Both the position numbers and the translations under genes were made by a program. A DNA stretch of 63,069 nucleotides. Origin: Dehalococcoidia bacterium (GTDB lineage: Bacteria; Chloroflexota; Dehalococcoidia; Dehalococcoidales; JAUYDJ01). A model generated the notes under the pieces. That model worked only from the letters and a program-made list of their open reading frames with translations, had not been told where the DNA came from and made no database searches. Positions 33,665-43,018 of the stretch are shown piece by piece (positions within the stretch are counted from its first letter, which is position 1; each line of letters starts with the position of its first letter). Location of the stretch: NCBI GenBank assembly GCA_020353235.1, contig CP070693.1, forward strand, positions 347,153 through 410,221, read 5' to 3'.

Positions 33665-35033
33665 GAAATTGCCACCTCATGATACCAGTGCTGAGGAAGC
33701 GGTAAACGGTTCTCTCCTGATTGATAGCGCCTCAATCTACAAGATTGCCGGCTTCCTGAAGCCAGCCGATTTCTACCATGAACCGAACAAATTAATCTAT
33801 GAAGCCTGCCTTTCCCTTTACCAACGCAATGAGGCGATAAACCAGATAACGGTCGCCCAGGAGCTTGACCGGCAACACAAACTGGAAGAATGTGGTGGTG
33901 CCGCCTACTTAAGCCACCTGATTGCTAACTGCCCCACCTCGCTTGACATTGAAACCTATGCCCAGATTGTCTACCGCCTGGGCATAATGCGACACCTCAT
34001 CGCGGCGGCAGGCCAAATTGCTGCTATCGGCTATGAAGCCGGCACCGATGTTGATGCCAGTTTGGATAGAGCCGAAGAGGTACTATTCCGGCTGCGCCAC
34101 GGGCAGAGCCCACGTGACCTCATTCACATCCGCCAGGTCCTGGACAAGTATTTTGAAGCTACCACTCCCGCCGGAATAGAAGTCCCCACCGAGCCAATCC
34201 CGGCAATTCGGTCCGGGTTTAATAAACTGGATGAATTTCTAGGTGGATTTCAGCGCTCCGATATGATTATCGTTGCCGGCCGACCCAGCATGGGCAAAAC
34301 CAGTCTGGCCCTCAGCATTGCCCGCAACGCCGCCGTAACCCTGGGCGCCTGCGTGGCGCTGTTCAGCCTGGAAATGGCCCGCGACCCGCTAGTGCTACGC
34401 CTGCTGTCCAGCGAGGCTGATGTCGATTCCCGGCGGGTGCGCTTTGGCCTCCATACCGAAGCCGAGGAAAAGCGGATTATGGAAGCTACCGGCCGGCTTT
34501 CTGAAGCCCCGATTTATATTGATGACTCCCCGCTGCTACGGATGGTAGAGGTGCGCAGTAAAGCCCGCCGCCTTCACTTTGAGCGTGGCATTGACCTGAT
34601 TATCGTTGACTACCTGCAGCTGCTACAGGGTGACGGGCGCTCAGAAAACCGAGTCCAAGAGATAAGCTTCATCTCCCGTTCTCTCAAGACACTGGCTCGT
34701 GAGCTTAATGTGCCCGTGCTCGCCGTGTCTCAGCTCAGCCGAGCCGTAGAATGGCGCGCCTCCCACCGACCGCAACTTTCTGATTTACGAGAGAGCGGCA
34801 GCATTGAGCAGGACGCCGACCTAGTTATCTTCATCTACCGCGATGACTACTACTATCCCACCCGGGAAGCCTGGGAAAAAGAGCGCCCCGGTGAAGAGTA
34901 CCCGCAGGGTATCGCCAATATCATTATCTCCAAACACCGCAATGGCCCTACCGGGGAAATTGACCTGCACTTCGCACCGAAAACCGCTAAATTTGAAGAT
35001 ATTACCACCAGCCAAGAGCCGAGCCTGTTATGA
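33654..35033 (+). CDS. dnaB: Replicative DNA helicase DnaB
   Basis: A 459-residue hexameric helicase with an N-terminal helical domain ([17 protein letters not shown], residues 4-20) and a RecA-like motor with Walker [10 protein letters not shown] near residue 208, [19 protein letters not shown] (Walker B) and the [13 protein letters not shown] segment. The start is GTG inside rplI. Its stop overlaps the DnaD-domain gene start by four bases, coupling helicase and loader. Confidence 0.96.
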   Translation: MTSEKLPPHDTSAEEAVNGSLLIDSASIYKIAGFLKPADFYHEPNKLIYEACLSLYQRNEAINQITVAQELDRQHKLEECGGAAYLSHLIANCPTSLDIETYAQIVYRLGIMRHLIAAAGQIAAIGYEAGTDVDASLDRAEEVLFRLRHGQSPRDLIHIRQVLDKYFEATTPAGIEVPTEPIPAIRSGFNKLDEFLGGFQRSDMIIVAGRPSMGKTSLALSIARNAAVTLGACVALFSLEMARDPLVLRLLSSEADVDSRRVRFGLHTEAEEKRIMEATGRLSEAPIYIDDSPLLRMVEVRSKARRLHFERGIDLIIVDYLQLLQGDGRSENRVQEISFISRSLKTLARELNVPVLAVSQLSRAVEWRASHRPQLSDLRESGSIEQDADLVIFIYRDDYYYPTREAWEKERPGEEYPQGIANIIISKHRNGPTGEIDLHFAPKTAKFEDITTSQEPSLL

Positions 35034-35746
35034 AGCAGATTAATGGTTTCCCGGCCCGGATGCAGTTCACCTCCGTGCCCAACTTCTTCTTCTCCACCCT
35101 GCTCCCCCAGATCTGTGACATGGGAGAGTTAAAGACCACGCTCCATGTTCTGGCCTCCCTCTATCAAAAAAAAGGCTACCCCCGCTTTGTCACCTATGAG
35201 GAGCTTTTAGCCAGTAAGAGCCTGATGAGAAGCCTCAAGGATGAAGGCGGGTCAGCGGAAAAGGCACTGAAGAGTGCCCTGGAAATGGCCACCAAACGAG
35301 GGACCTTTCTTCATTTAGCACTAACGCAGCCGGGAACAACCGAGGACATCTACCTGCTCAACACCGCCACCGACCGAGAGGCTGTCGCTAAAATTAAGAG
35401 TGGCGAACTCGCTTTACCCGGCCTAAAAGCCAGGGGGCAGGCTTATACCGAGCTGGAGGAACCGCCCGATATCTTCACCCTCTACGAGCAGAACATCGGT
35501 ATGCTCACCCCGATGATTGCTGAAGAGCTGCGCGAGGCGGAGAAAGACTACCCGCTGGACTGGGTCAGGGACGCCATCAGGGAAGCGGTTGCCCTCAACA
35601 AGAGAAGCTGGCGCTATATTGCTACCATCTTGGAAAGATGGTCAGCCGAAGGTAAGAGTAATGGAACATATCGGGGACATCCTGCGCCGAAAAAGGGACC
35701 AGATAAATACATCAAGGGCAAATACGGACACATGGTCCGGCGCTAA
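35030..35746 (+). CDS. DnaD-domain replication initiation protein
   Basis: A 238-residue protein with a N-terminal winged-helix-like part and a C-terminal DnaD-type domain ending in the RSWRYIATILERW motif, which contacts DNA and DnaB in Bacillus. It sits between dnaB and a DnaI/DnaC-like gene and so probably helps load the helicase. Its end overlaps the next gene by 86 bases in another frame. Confidence 0.88.
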   Translation: MKQINGFPARMQFTSVPNFFFSTLLPQICDMGELKTTLHVLASLYQKKGYPRFVTYEELLASKSLMRSLKDEGGSAEKALKSALEMATKRGTFLHLALTQPGTTEDIYLLNTATDREAVAKIKSGELALPGLKARGQAYTELEEPPDIFTLYEQNIGMLTPMIAEELREAEKDYPLDWVRDAIREAVALNKRSWRYIATILERWSAEGKSNGTYRGHPAPKKGPDKYIKGKYGHMVRR

Positions 35747-37061
35747 CGCCGAAGAAGCACCATCAGGCCCGGTTTGCTCCCTCTGCGGGGGCTTCAGCTT
35801 TGTCTATGTTGACGTCCCGGTGGGGCACCCCGACTTTGGCAAGGCAGTTCCCTGCCGCTGCGCCCAGGAAGAGTTTGAGCGGGAACTCCAGGTCCGCCTG
35901 CAGCGATACAGCAACCTAGGTTCGCTGACCCGTTTTACCTTTGCCAGCCTGCTTCCCCAGGGCAGAAGCACCGAGCCCCAAAACCAGCAAAGGTTCAGCC
36001 TTGCCCTTGAGGCAGCTAGGGCATTCGCCATTGAGCCCAAGGGGTGGCTGGTCTTAATCGGCCCCGGTGGCAGCGGCAAGACCCACCTCGCCGCCGCTAT
36101 CGCCAACGAGCGCATCAATAACGGCTACCCCGCCTTCTTCCAGAGTGTCCCTGACTTATTAGACCACCTACGCGCCGCCTTCAGCCCCGATAGCGAAATA
36201 CCCTATGATGAACTATTCGAGAGAGTACGCAATGTCCCCCTGCTCGTTCTGGACGATCTAGGTGTCCAGACCAGCACTCCCTGGACGATGGAAAAGTTAG
36301 ACCAGCTACTCAACCACCGCTTCAATAACGAACTGCCCACTGTTATTACCACCAGCACGCCCGTTACCGAGCTTGAGGAGAGCTTGCGCTCCCGCCTGAC
36401 CGACCCCCAGTTGAGCCAGATATTTTTAATCGCGGAAAGGGCGACTCCCCTGCTGGAATACGGCTGGGGGGAGGGGTTTGAGCTCCAGAAAAGTATGACC
36501 TTTGACCGCTTTGACTGGAAGCGGATTAACCTACCCATAGAACAACGGGAGAACCTGAAAGAGTCATTCCGCATAGCTTTTGATTTTGCCAAGTCGCCGG
36601 AAGGCTGGCTGGTGCTGCTGGGTGAGACCGGCTGCGGTAAGACTCACCTGGCCGCCGCCATTGCCAACTACCGCTATCAGGCCGGTCAGCCAGCCCTGTT
36701 CATGGTGGTGCCTGACTTTCTGGATCACCTGCGCTCCACCTTCAGTCCAGAGAGTGAGGTTACCTATGACCAGCTCTTTGAAAGGGTGAAGACCACCCCC
36801 CTGCTCACCCTAGACGATTTCGGCGAGCACTCCACCACCCCCTGGGCCCGGGAGAAACTCTACCAGGTAATTAACTACCGTTACAATGCCCGGCTGGCCA
36901 CCGTGATTACCACCCGCTGCTCACTGGACGAAATTGACAGCCCGGTTAGCTCCCGGCTGACCGACCCCAAAATCAGCCTAGTCTGGAACATCACCGCCCC
37001 CGACTATCGCACCGACGCCACCGCCAGCCGGCGCAAAAGCGCCCGCCAGGGCAAGAAGTAA
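35661..37061 (+). CDS. DnaC/DnaI-like helicase loader with two AAA+ domains
   Basis: A 466-residue protein starting at the ATG 35661, inside the DnaD gene. An N-terminal cysteine cluster (CSLC at 39-42, CRC at 65-67) may bind zinc as in DnaI. Two ATPase modules follow: Walker A GPGGSGKTHL at 134 with LLVLDDLG, and GETGCGKTHL at 321 with LLTLDDFG. The modules match closely (KTHLAAAIAN, DLLDHLRAAFSP against DFLDHLRSTFSP, SRLTDPQ against SRLTDPK) and must stem from an internal duplication. Loaders of this family normally have one AAA+ domain. It probably loads DnaB onto DNA. Confidence 0.85.
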   Translation: MEHIGDILRRKRDQINTSRANTDTWSGANAEEAPSGPVCSLCGGFSFVYVDVPVGHPDFGKAVPCRCAQEEFERELQVRLQRYSNLGSLTRFTFASLLPQGRSTEPQNQQRFSLALEAARAFAIEPKGWLVLIGPGGSGKTHLAAAIANERINNGYPAFFQSVPDLLDHLRAAFSPDSEIPYDELFERVRNVPLLVLDDLGVQTSTPWTMEKLDQLLNHRFNNELPTVITTSTPVTELEESLRSRLTDPQLSQIFLIAERATPLLEYGWGEGFELQKSMTFDRFDWKRINLPIEQRENLKESFRIAFDFAKSPEGWLVLLGETGCGKTHLAAAIANYRYQAGQPALFMVVPDFLDHLRSTFSPESEVTYDQLFERVKTTPLLTLDDFGEHSTTPWAREKLYQVINYRYNARLATVITTRCSLDEIDSPVSSRLTDPKISLVWNITAPDYRTDATASRRKSARQGKK

Positions 37062-37151
37062 CCCCGGGCCGGGAAGTCCTGCCTGAGCAGAGTTTGCACC
37101 GCTGAAATGTTTCCGCTAAAATAAATAGACTTTAATGGAGAAAAATAGGCT

Positions 37152-37667
37152 ATGATAAACTTACCCGTTCTGGTACTGAACCAGAACTATCAGCCATGCA
37201 ATATCTGCCGGGTACGCCGGGCGGTGGTATTAATCTATCAGGGTAAAGCGGAAATGCTGGAAAACGGCTCTGGGTTTATCCACACCGCCAGCCACCTGTT
37301 CCCGGTGCCCTCGGTAATCCGGCTGGCCTATCTCATCAAACGCCCCTGGGCGCAGAGAAAGCTGACTCGCTTTGAGGTCTTCAACCGTGACCATTTCACC
37401 TGTCAGTATTGCGGGCAGGAAACGAAGCAACTGACCCTGGACCACGTTATCCCCCGCTACCGGGGCGGCGAACAGGCCTGGGAAAATGTGGTCAGCGCCT
37501 GTATACGCTGTAATCGGCACAAGGCGGGGAAAACCCCGGCCGAGGCGGGTATGAAATTAATTCGCCCGCCTCACCAGCCACGCGGTAATTTCCCCTTCCA
37601 CATCCCCTACCACTACCTGAAGAGCCAGCAGGAATGGCAGAAATACCTAGCCATAAAGGCTTACTAG
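37152..37667 (+). CDS. HNH endonuclease
   Basis: A 171-residue protein with a C-terminal HNH domain: CQYCGQ, LDHVIPRYRGG, WENVVSACIRCNRHKAGKTP. It has both zinc CxxC pairs and the His-Asn-His core, like the common single-gene HNH family of Chloroflexota and Cyanobacteria. GAGAAAAATAGGCT precedes the ATG. The target is unknown; it is not near phage genes. Confidence 0.9.
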   Translation: MINLPVLVLNQNYQPCNICRVRRAVVLIYQGKAEMLENGSGFIHTASHLFPVPSVIRLAYLIKRPWAQRKLTRFEVFNRDHFTCQYCGQETKQLTLDHVIPRYRGGEQAWENVVSACIRCNRHKAGKTPAEAGMKLIRPPHQPRGNFPFHIPYHYLKSQQEWQKYLAIKAY

Positions 37668-38467
37668 CTGCTCGCCGGCGAGACATCGCGGGAAGGTAGT
37701 TCCACTGTCGTCTCACTCTCCAAGGCAACCAGCACCGTTTCCTTCAGCGGGTTAACGCTAACCACGCTGGCGGCCCCCATCGGGGTGGTTACTTTCTGCC
37801 CCACCTTGGGCAATTTCTGCTTCAGGGCACGATAGAGTTCACTCTCATAGCTCAGGCAGCAGAGCAGGCGACCGCAAACACCGGATATCTTCAGGGGATT
37901 GAGGGGCAAGTCCTGCTCCTTGGCCATTCTAATCGAAATCGGGGCAAATTCACTGAGGAAACTGACACAGCACAGGGGGCGACCACAGCGGCCGAAGCCC
38001 CCAATCAACTTGGCTTCATCACGCGGACCGACCTGCCGCAGCTCTATCTTGGTCTTGAAATGCTTGTTTAACTCCCTTACCAACTCCCGAAAGTCAACCC
38101 TGCCCTCGGCACTAAAGCATAGGGTAAGGTGGCTGCCATCAAGGTTATACTCCGCCGAGAGCAGCTTCATGGGTAGATTCAGTTTAGTAATCAGCTTCCC
38201 GGTCTCGGTCAGAGCCTCCTCCTCCTGAGCCTTCAGCTTCTCCGCCTGCTCAACATCTTCCTCTTCCGCCCGGCGCACCACCGGCTTGAGCGGCTCGCTT
38301 ACCTCACTGCCCACCACCTGTTTGGGGGCAATAACCACCTGCCCCAATTCCAGACCGCGGGCGGTCTTGACCACCACCCAGTCGTTTACATCAAGCTCAA
38401 ATTCAGCCGGGTCAAAGTAATATACCTTGCCCGCCCTCCTAAAACGTACGCCAACAATATTAGCCAT
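37664..38467 (-). CDS. RicT/YaaT-type PSP1-domain protein
   Basis: A 267-residue protein with a PSP1 C-terminal domain. The cysteine-rich core includes GGFGRCGRPLCCVSFLSE and GVCGRLLCCLSYE, which in Bacillus RicT bind an iron-sulfur cluster in the RicAFT complex that aids RNA processing and phosphorelay. The N-terminus opens with VGVRFRRAGKVYYFDP. It follows the DNA polymerase III delta' gene and overlaps it by eight bases, an order common in Gram-positive bacteria. Confidence 0.9.
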   Translation of the reverse strand: MANIVGVRFRRAGKVYYFDPAEFELDVNDWVVVKTARGLELGQVVIAPKQVVGSEVSEPLKPVVRRAEEEDVEQAEKLKAQEEEALTETGKLITKLNLPMKLLSAEYNLDGSHLTLCFSAEGRVDFRELVRELNKHFKTKIELRQVGPRDEAKLIGGFGRCGRPLCCVSFLSEFAPISIRMAKEQDLPLNPLKISGVCGRLLCCLSYESELYRALKQKLPKVGQKVTTPMGAASVVSVNPLKETVLVALESETTVELPSRDVSPASS

Positions 38468-39488
38468 ACCGAGCTACCTTTCCCGCCGGGATATCAAGCA
38501 TCAACACCTCCAGCACCAGCCGGGGGTTAGCATTCTGCTTTAGCTGTGTCCCTGCCGCCTGGACATGATTAATAGCCGACCTTATCTGGGCCAGGCTATA
38601 ACCCTTGGCCATATCCACCAGCCGGGCCAAGCGGTCAACATTGGTAATGCGGTCACTCAAGCCCACTTTTACCAATAATAAATCTCGCCACCAGTCAAGC
38701 CATAAATCCAGTATCTGCTGCACCTCTCCCCGGTTCTGGCTAAACTGGGTCGCCAACTGAGCAGCATAGGCAAAGCGCTCATCAGCATCGCTGCCGATAA
38801 TATCCAGCATGCGGTCTAGCCTCTCGGCGCGCCGGGTGAGCAGACTCTCATCTGAAGCAGCTAATAGCGCCCAGCCTAGGCAGCCGCCGCAGAGCCTGGC
38901 CAGAAGTTTAGCCCTAGCTGGCTCAACATTATGGTCGTCACTGAGCACCTTCTCCACGGCATCAAGCGCCAGCGGGAATAACTCCAGCCGCTGGCAGCGC
39001 GAGACCACAGTGGCCGGCAAGAGCTGGTCATTGGTAGTCAGCAGGACAAAGACCACGCTGCCTGCCGGCTCCTCCAGAGTCTTCAGCAGGCAGTTGGCCG
39101 CTCCATTCGACATAAGCTCAACACCATCAATAATAAACACCTTGTATTTGCCCTCAAAGGGGGGCAGATTAGCCGAGTGCTGCATCTCCCTGATCTGATC
39201 AATGCCTATCTCCGCCCGGGATTTAGACTCCGCCGAATCATTATCAGCCAACAAACCGATAACCTGAACATCAGGGTGATTGGCCGAAGCTATCTTCTGG
39301 CAGGAAGCACACTCATTACAGGGAGACTCAGCCGACGCACAGTTCAGGGCTTGCGCCAGACTAATTGCCAGCTTCATCTTGCCGACGTGGGCGGGACCAA
39401 CCAGGAGATAGGCATGGGCTACACTTCCCTTCGCCAGGCCATGCTTCAGCAAAGCCACCGCTCTATCCTGTCCCACTACTGACCACAC
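38460..39488 (-). CDS. holB: DNA polymerase III subunit delta'
   Basis: A 342-residue clamp-loader subunit. It begins VVGQDRAVALLKHG and has a Walker-like LLVGPAHVGKMK in which the usual Ser/Thr is Met, as expected for an inactive delta' subunit. Four cysteines (CASAESPCNECASC) form the zinc site, and the sensor region is LLKTLEEPAG, followed by LLTTNDQLLPATVVSRCQR. The start codon is GTG. It partners with the RicT-like gene in one operon. Confidence 0.92.
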   Translation of the reverse strand: MWSVVGQDRAVALLKHGLAKGSVAHAYLLVGPAHVGKMKLAISLAQALNCASAESPCNECASCQKIASANHPDVQVIGLLADNDSAESKSRAEIGIDQIREMQHSANLPPFEGKYKVFIIDGVELMSNGAANCLLKTLEEPAGSVVFVLLTTNDQLLPATVVSRCQRLELFPLALDAVEKVLSDDHNVEPARAKLLARLCGGCLGWALLAASDESLLTRRAERLDRMLDIIGSDADERFAYAAQLATQFSQNRGEVQQILDLWLDWWRDLLLVKVGLSDRITNVDRLARLVDMAKGYSLAQIRSAINHVQAAGTQLKQNANPRLVLEVLMLDIPAGKVARYG

Positions 39489-39512
39489 TTAATCTCTCCG
39501 TTACCTAAGGCG

Positions 39513-40871
39513 TTAGAATAAGTCATCCCGGATTAAATCTTCAAATGTCTCCCGCTGCCGGATAAGGCGTGCCTTACCTTCCCTAATCATCGCCACCGCC
39601 GGTCGGGGCACCGCATTGTAGTTGCTGGCCATGGGCAGCGAGTAGGCACCACTGGCCGGGATGACAATTACATCACCCGGCGCAACCGCCGGCAGCTTTA
39701 TATCTCTAATCAAAATATCGCCTGATTCACAGAATCGACCGGCAATAGTTACCTTATCAGCATCTCTAGACGACATTTTATTGGCCACCACTGCCTCATA
39801 TTTGGCCTGGTAGAGGGCGGGACGGATATTGTCACCGATACCGCCGTCCACCGAGACATAGCGCCTCACATCCGGTACATCCTTCACCACCCCCACCCGG
39901 TAGAGGGCTACCCCAGCCTGCCCCACCACCGACCTCCCCGGCTCAATGACCAGTTGGGGTAAAGCCAGCTTAAGTTGCCGGCACTTATCTTTAATCTTAT
40001 TGGTTATCGCCTCAGCATAGGCGGCGATGGGTGGTGGTGGTGAATCAAGGGTATACTGAATAGCAAAGCCACCACCAGTATTTAGCTCCTTGAGCTCAAA
40101 GCCGTACTTTTTTTTAGCCTCGGCAGCAAAATCGAGCAGAAGCTCAATCGATTTCTGATATGGCTCAGTCCCGTAGATAAGCGAGCCGATATGAAAGTGC
40201 AGACCGACCAGATTCAGGTTGGGTGCCGCCTTCGCCTGACTCACCGCCTCATCCCACTGGGCGGGGGCAAAACCGAATTTACTGTCAATAGCGCCGGTAA
40301 CAATATACTCATGGGTGTTCGGCTCCACCCCGGGGGTAAGGCGAAGCAGTATATCCGGGGTAGAGCACAGCTCCTCAGCCATTTTGTCCAGCCGGGTAAG
40401 CTCGGCAAAGTTATCCACCACAATGCGGCCAATTTTAAACTCCAGGGCGAGGCTGAGTTCCTCAGCTGACTTATTGTTGCCGTGCAGATAAACCCTATCC
40501 AGCGGGAAACCGACCGAGCGGGCGATACCGAATTCGCCCGCCGAGACCACATCCAGCCCCAGCCCCTCCTCCATCAGCAGCATGGCCAGCGCCCGGGTGA
40601 TAAAAGCCTTGCCGGCATAGATGACCACAGTGTCGGCATAGCGCTGACCGAACTCTTTTTTGATTTCGGCACACTTCCGGCGCAGGGTAAACTCATCAAA
40701 GAGGTATAGCGGCGTGCCGAACTCGTCAGCCAGCGCCACGCAGTCACCGCCACCGATTACCAAGTGGCCCTGACTGTTTACCTCAGCGGTTAGCGGAAAC
40801 AGAGCCAGTCGGGAAACCATTTCCTCAATTCTAGCAACGCCCCTTGGTGAAGTCAATTTAAGGTTTGACAT
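39513..40871 (-). CDS. lysA: Diaminopimelate decarboxylase
   Basis: A 452-residue PLP enzyme of the alanine-racemase fold. The PLP lysine is in VVIYAGKAFITRAL, the LNTGGGFAIQ and EPGRSVVGQAG segments bind PLP phosphate, and CESGDILI is near the C-terminal active site. It makes lysine from meso-diaminopimelate. It is separated from holB by 24 bases on the same strand. Confidence 0.94.
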   Translation of the reverse strand: MSNLKLTSPRGVARIEEMVSRLALFPLTAEVNSQGHLVIGGGDCVALADEFGTPLYLFDEFTLRRKCAEIKKEFGQRYADTVVIYAGKAFITRALAMLLMEEGLGLDVVSAGEFGIARSVGFPLDRVYLHGNNKSAEELSLALEFKIGRIVVDNFAELTRLDKMAEELCSTPDILLRLTPGVEPNTHEYIVTGAIDSKFGFAPAQWDEAVSQAKAAPNLNLVGLHFHIGSLIYGTEPYQKSIELLLDFAAEAKKKYGFELKELNTGGGFAIQYTLDSPPPPIAAYAEAITNKIKDKCRQLKLALPQLVIEPGRSVVGQAGVALYRVGVVKDVPDVRRYVSVDGGIGDNIRPALYQAKYEAVVANKMSSRDADKVTIAGRFCESGDILIRDIKLPAVAPGDVIVIPASGAYSLPMASNYNAVPRPAVAMIREGKARLIRQRETFEDLIRDDLF

Positions 40872-40924
40872 TCTCCCCAGCCTGTTTCTATACTGGGCAA
40901 AAGCCCCCAGTTCGGGGAGGTTAT

Positions 40925-41176
40925 ATGCGCACCCTTCGCACTATCTTATACACCCTGGCCGGCCTGTATATAGTCTACTGGGTAATTATAATACAGGCGG
41001 AAAAGTTCCCCTACCTGCTCCGCCCCACCATTTTGATATTGATTATCGTGTTTGGTTATGTCCTCTATAAATATGTCTGGCCAAACTTAAGAAGAACCAG
41101 AACGCCGCCTCCCCCCAAAAGCAATAAGCCGGCCGGAAAGACCAAAACGGGTTCAAAAAGGAGCCAAAAATCATAA
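40925..41176 (+). CDS. Small membrane protein with basic proline-rich tail, 83 residues
   Basis: Two hydrophobic helices (about residues 5-22 and 30-47) are followed by a basic tail of prolines and lysines (TRTPPPPKSNKPAGKTKT). The ATG at 40925 has a GGGGAGG site, which fixes the start; an earlier in-frame ATG at 40865 has none. It overlaps the pyruvate-kinase-like gene by one base, so both are translated together. The family is unknown. Confidence 0.75.
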   Translation: MRTLRTILYTLAGLYIVYWVIIIQAEKFPYLLRPTILILIIVFGYVLYKYVWPNLRRTRTPPPPKSNKPAGKTKTGSKRSQKS

Positions 41177-41739
41177 TGGAAGTAAAGACCATCTATTTTG
41201 AAAAGCCGGGTGACCAGAATACGGATGAAGTGCTCCGCATCGCCTGTAAGCGGGCTGAGGAACTGGGTATCAAAACGATACTGGTCGCCTCCACCAGGGG
41301 CGACACCGCGGTCAAGGCGATGGAAGCGTTTAAAGGACTCCGGGTAATTGCCGTCAGCCACAGCACCGGTCTTCATGCCCCCGACAGTCAGGAATTCACT
41401 GAGGAGAACCGCAGGCTGGTGGAAAGTAAGGGAGGCACTGTCCTGACCACCACCCATGCCTTCGGTGGCATCAGCCGGGCGATGCGCAAGAAATTCAACA
41501 CCTATGTCATCGGCGACATCATCGCCAGCACGCTACGTATCTTCGGCGAGGGGATGAAGGTAACCTGTGAAATCGCCATGATGGCGGCTGACGGTGGTCT
41601 GGTGCGCACCGATGAGGATGTCATTGCCATCGCCGGCACCGACGCCGGCGCCGATACTGCCATCGTCTTAAGACCGGTACCTAGCCACCAGTTCTTTGAC
41701 CTTAAGGTCAGGGAGATTCTTTGCAAACCCCGCTTTTAA
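41176..41739 (+). CDS. Pyruvate kinase C-terminal-like (PK_C) protein
   Basis: A 187-residue solitary protein of the pyruvate-kinase alpha/beta C-terminal type: TILVASTRGDTAVKAMEAF, LRVIAVSHSTGLH and CEIAMMAADGGLVRT. In pyruvate kinase this domain binds allosteric effectors, and it lacks the catalytic TIM barrel. Stand-alone versions occur in many anaerobes and their function is not known. It is linked to the small membrane protein gene and is followed by a ferritin-like gene. Confidence 0.85.
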   Translation: MEVKTIYFEKPGDQNTDEVLRIACKRAEELGIKTILVASTRGDTAVKAMEAFKGLRVIAVSHSTGLHAPDSQEFTEENRRLVESKGGTVLTTTHAFGGISRAMRKKFNTYVIGDIIASTLRIFGEGMKVTCEIAMMAADGGLVRTDEDVIAIAGTDAGADTAIVLRPVPSHQFFDLKVREILCKPRF

Positions 41740-41772
41740 TCCCCTAAAATTAAACCAAAAAGGAGGTAAATC

Positions 41773-42081
41773 ATGCCTGATTTTGGCACACCTTTTGCTG
41801 GTCTAGCCCATGAACGCAAGCTTACCCATGAGGAGCTGATTCGGGCAATACGGTTCATGGTGGCCGCTGAGTATGAAGCGGTACAGCTCTATATTCAGCT
41901 CGCTGAATCAACCGATAACAAACTGGCCGAAGCCGTATTGAGGGATATTGCTGATGAAGAACTAGTCCACGCCGGTGAGTTCCTCAGAGTCCTGAAACAG
42001 CTTGCCCCCGGCGAAGAAAAATTCTACGCCGAAGGCGCTGACGAAGTAGAGGAAATAAAGAAGAACCTGGAAAAGGGCTGA
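41773..42081 (+). CDS. Encapsulin-cargo-like ferritin-like protein
   Basis: A 102-residue two-helix ferritin-like protein. Metal-site residues lie in RFMVAAEYEAVQLY (Glu) and DIADEELVHAGEF (Glu and His), and the sequence resembles the ferritin-like domain of archaeal ferritin-encapsulin fusions such as that of Pyrococcus. Such proteins oxidise iron inside encapsulin shells. No shell gene is nearby. AGGAGGTAAATC precedes the ATG. It could alternatively be a rubrerythrin-type peroxide protein. Confidence 0.8.
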   Translation: MPDFGTPFAGLAHERKLTHEELIRAIRFMVAAEYEAVQLYIQLAESTDNKLAEAVLRDIADEELVHAGEFLRVLKQLAPGEEKFYAEGADEVEEIKKNLEKG

Positions 42082-42088
42082 GGTAGCC

Positions 42089-42877
42089 CTACTCGTCCAG
42101 GAATCTTGTTAGCAACTGGGAGAACTCGGGGAGTTTTTCCCGGTAGACGCTGTGACCGCAGTCGTCAAAGACCACCACCTGGCAATGGGGGATGAGCCGG
42201 CCGGCATCATAAGCCTGCTTCGGCGGCACAATGTTGTCTTTCGCCCCCCACACCACCAGCGTGGGCACCATGATATCCGAAAGCCGGTTGGCCAGCACTA
42301 TCGTCTGTTCTTTGAGGGTGGTCAGGGGGATACCGAGGACGATGCTGGCCCTAGAGAAAGGCATCAGAAACTCAACACCGGCAAACGCTTTTTCCACCGC
42401 CCACTTAATTGCCCGGAAAAGACCGGTGAGCGCCAACCCCATAAATCGGGCTAGCCGCAGACGCGAGAGAAACCTGACCCACAGGGCAATCTCTTTCCCC
42501 AGGCACATACTGCTTACCAGCACTAGCTTGGTTATCTTATTGGGGAACTGGAGGACATAGTTGACCGCGATGGCGCCGCCCAGGGAATGACCGACCAGAT
42601 AGAAGCTCTTCAGCCCTATGGTACGGGCAAAATCATCCACGAACTTGACCAGTTCCGGTATATGGAAATCACCCTCTATCTCCTGACTGCGGCCAAAGCC
42701 GGGGAGGTCAGGGACATAGACCGTATAGTGTTTGGCCAGCTCGGCTAAATTCTTCCGCCAGGCACCGGCACCGTTGGCACCACCGTGGATTATGAGCAGC
42801 GGCTCACCTTCCCCACCGGTAACATAGTGGATTTTGAGTTCACCGACCTGTATCTTGCGGTTCTGTATTTTGTCCAT
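42089..42877 (-). CDS. Alpha/beta hydrolase
   Basis: A 262-residue alpha/beta hydrolase. LLIIHGGANGAGAW precedes the nucleophile elbow GHSLGG (Ser near 96), with a catalytic Asp in WGAKDNIVPP and His in DCGHSVYRE. It is close to meta-cleavage hydrolases and lipases, but the substrate is unknown. It is convergent with the ferritin-like gene, 7 bases apart, and its upstream side holds the terminator of the MMPL gene. Confidence 0.88.
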   Translation of the reverse strand: MDKIQNRKIQVGELKIHYVTGGEGEPLLIIHGGANGAGAWRKNLAELAKHYTVYVPDLPGFGRSQEIEGDFHIPELVKFVDDFARTIGLKSFYLVGHSLGGAIAVNYVLQFPNKITKLVLVSSMCLGKEIALWVRFLSRLRLARFMGLALTGLFRAIKWAVEKAFAGVEFLMPFSRASIVLGIPLTTLKEQTIVLANRLSDIMVPTLVVWGAKDNIVPPKQAYDAGRLIPHCQVVVFDDCGHSVYREKLPEFSQLLTRFLDE

Positions 42878-42904
42878 CAGGCTGCTGCTTAAAATCTCCG
42901 AGCA

Positions 42905-42940
42905 TAAAAAAACACCCTGCCGGCTACTTGACAGGGTGTA
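42905..42940 (-). terminator. Rho-independent terminator after the MMPL gene
   Basis: On the minus strand ACACCCTG pairs with CAGGGTGT across a 12-base loop and is followed by TTTTTTA. It separates the exporter gene from the alpha/beta hydrolase gene. Confidence 0.8.
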
Positions 42941-43018
42941 ATCAAGTTGCGGCGCTATCTTTTATATTATAGCAATAACGATTACTAATTGCAAATTTTA
43001 AAGTAGCGTTTTTGCCTT

